A stretch of DNA of 5,606 bases, taken from positions 1 through 5,606 of the forward strand of contig JAESTY010000296.1 in NCBI GenBank assembly GCA_016763355.1, in the 5' to 3' direction. Made by a program: the position numbers and the translations under genes. The stretch's first letter is position 1, and every line of letters starts with the position of its first letter. This DNA comes from Immundisolibacteraceae bacterium (GTDB taxonomy: Bacteria > Pseudomonadota > Gammaproteobacteria > Immundisolibacterales > Immundisolibacteraceae). Shown here in pieces: positions 5,585 through 5,606 of this stretch. A model generated the notes under the pieces. The model was not told the origin of the DNA. It searched no databases and worked only from the letters and a program-made list of their open reading frames with translations.

Positions 5585-5606
5585 TCTTGTGAAGAATAGC
5601 AAAAAA

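Larger units (their letters stand above)
5326..5606. other. Right-end region without a recognisable gene, containing repeat copy 2
   Basis: In these 281 bp I find no protein of recognisable character on either strand; the longest credible frame is a 17-codon ATG frame at about 5463-5516. The region holds the second copy of the 21-bp repeat and a short 11-bp tandem duplication near the edge. It should contain the minus-strand promoter of the membrane protein gene, not resolvable by eye. Confidence 0.5.

Overview
The window looks like an accessory or decaying stretch of a free-living gammaproteobacterial chromosome, probably marine. This is an inference from the gene families (a BisC/TorA-type molybdoenzyme, a VF530-family protein, YtoQ, a CvfB-like RNA-binding protein) and from the AT/GC-balanced base composition. 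Species cannot be read from it. Most genes lie on the minus strand, gaps are wide, and no long operon is visible.

Left part (1-1633): the 3' end of a plus-strand molybdopterin oxidoreductase gene runs to a stop at 248. It converges, with a 12-bp gap, on a minus-strand VOC/glyoxalase-fold gene. Upstream of that lies a minus-strand short-chain dehydrogenase/reductase (SDR). The latter two have clear Shine-Dalgarno sequences that place their starts slightly inside the longest possible ORF.

Middle part (1782-3321): three minus-strand genes. The first is an exported-type protein of unknown function whose reading frame is interrupted by a TGA at codon 19, inside what looks like a signal peptide. 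The second is ytoQ, a nucleoside 2-deoxyribosyltransferase-like family of unknown function. The third is a 78-residue VF530/DUF2132 DNA-binding-type protein.

Right part (3322-5606): a plus-strand acyl-CoA dehydrogenase/flavin monooxygenase gene has been reduced to a remnant with two frameshifts and at least one large internal deletion. After it come a minus-strand gene keeping only the last S1 domain and winged helix of a CvfB-type protein, and a minus-strand three-helix membrane protein of 91 residues. A 21-bp direct repeat occurs on both sides of the membrane protein gene, 551 bp apart; it contains short dyads and resembles an extragenic or mobile-element-end repeat.

The genes do not form an obvious pathway. 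SDR, VOC and acyl-CoA dehydrogenase-like enzymes would fit catabolism of organic substrates, but that is only a guess from family membership. I see no defence system, CRISPR array, RNA gene or complete mobile element. The main story is gene decay (one broken dehydrogenase, one interrupted exported-protein gene, one domain-truncated CvfB) plus the repeat pair.
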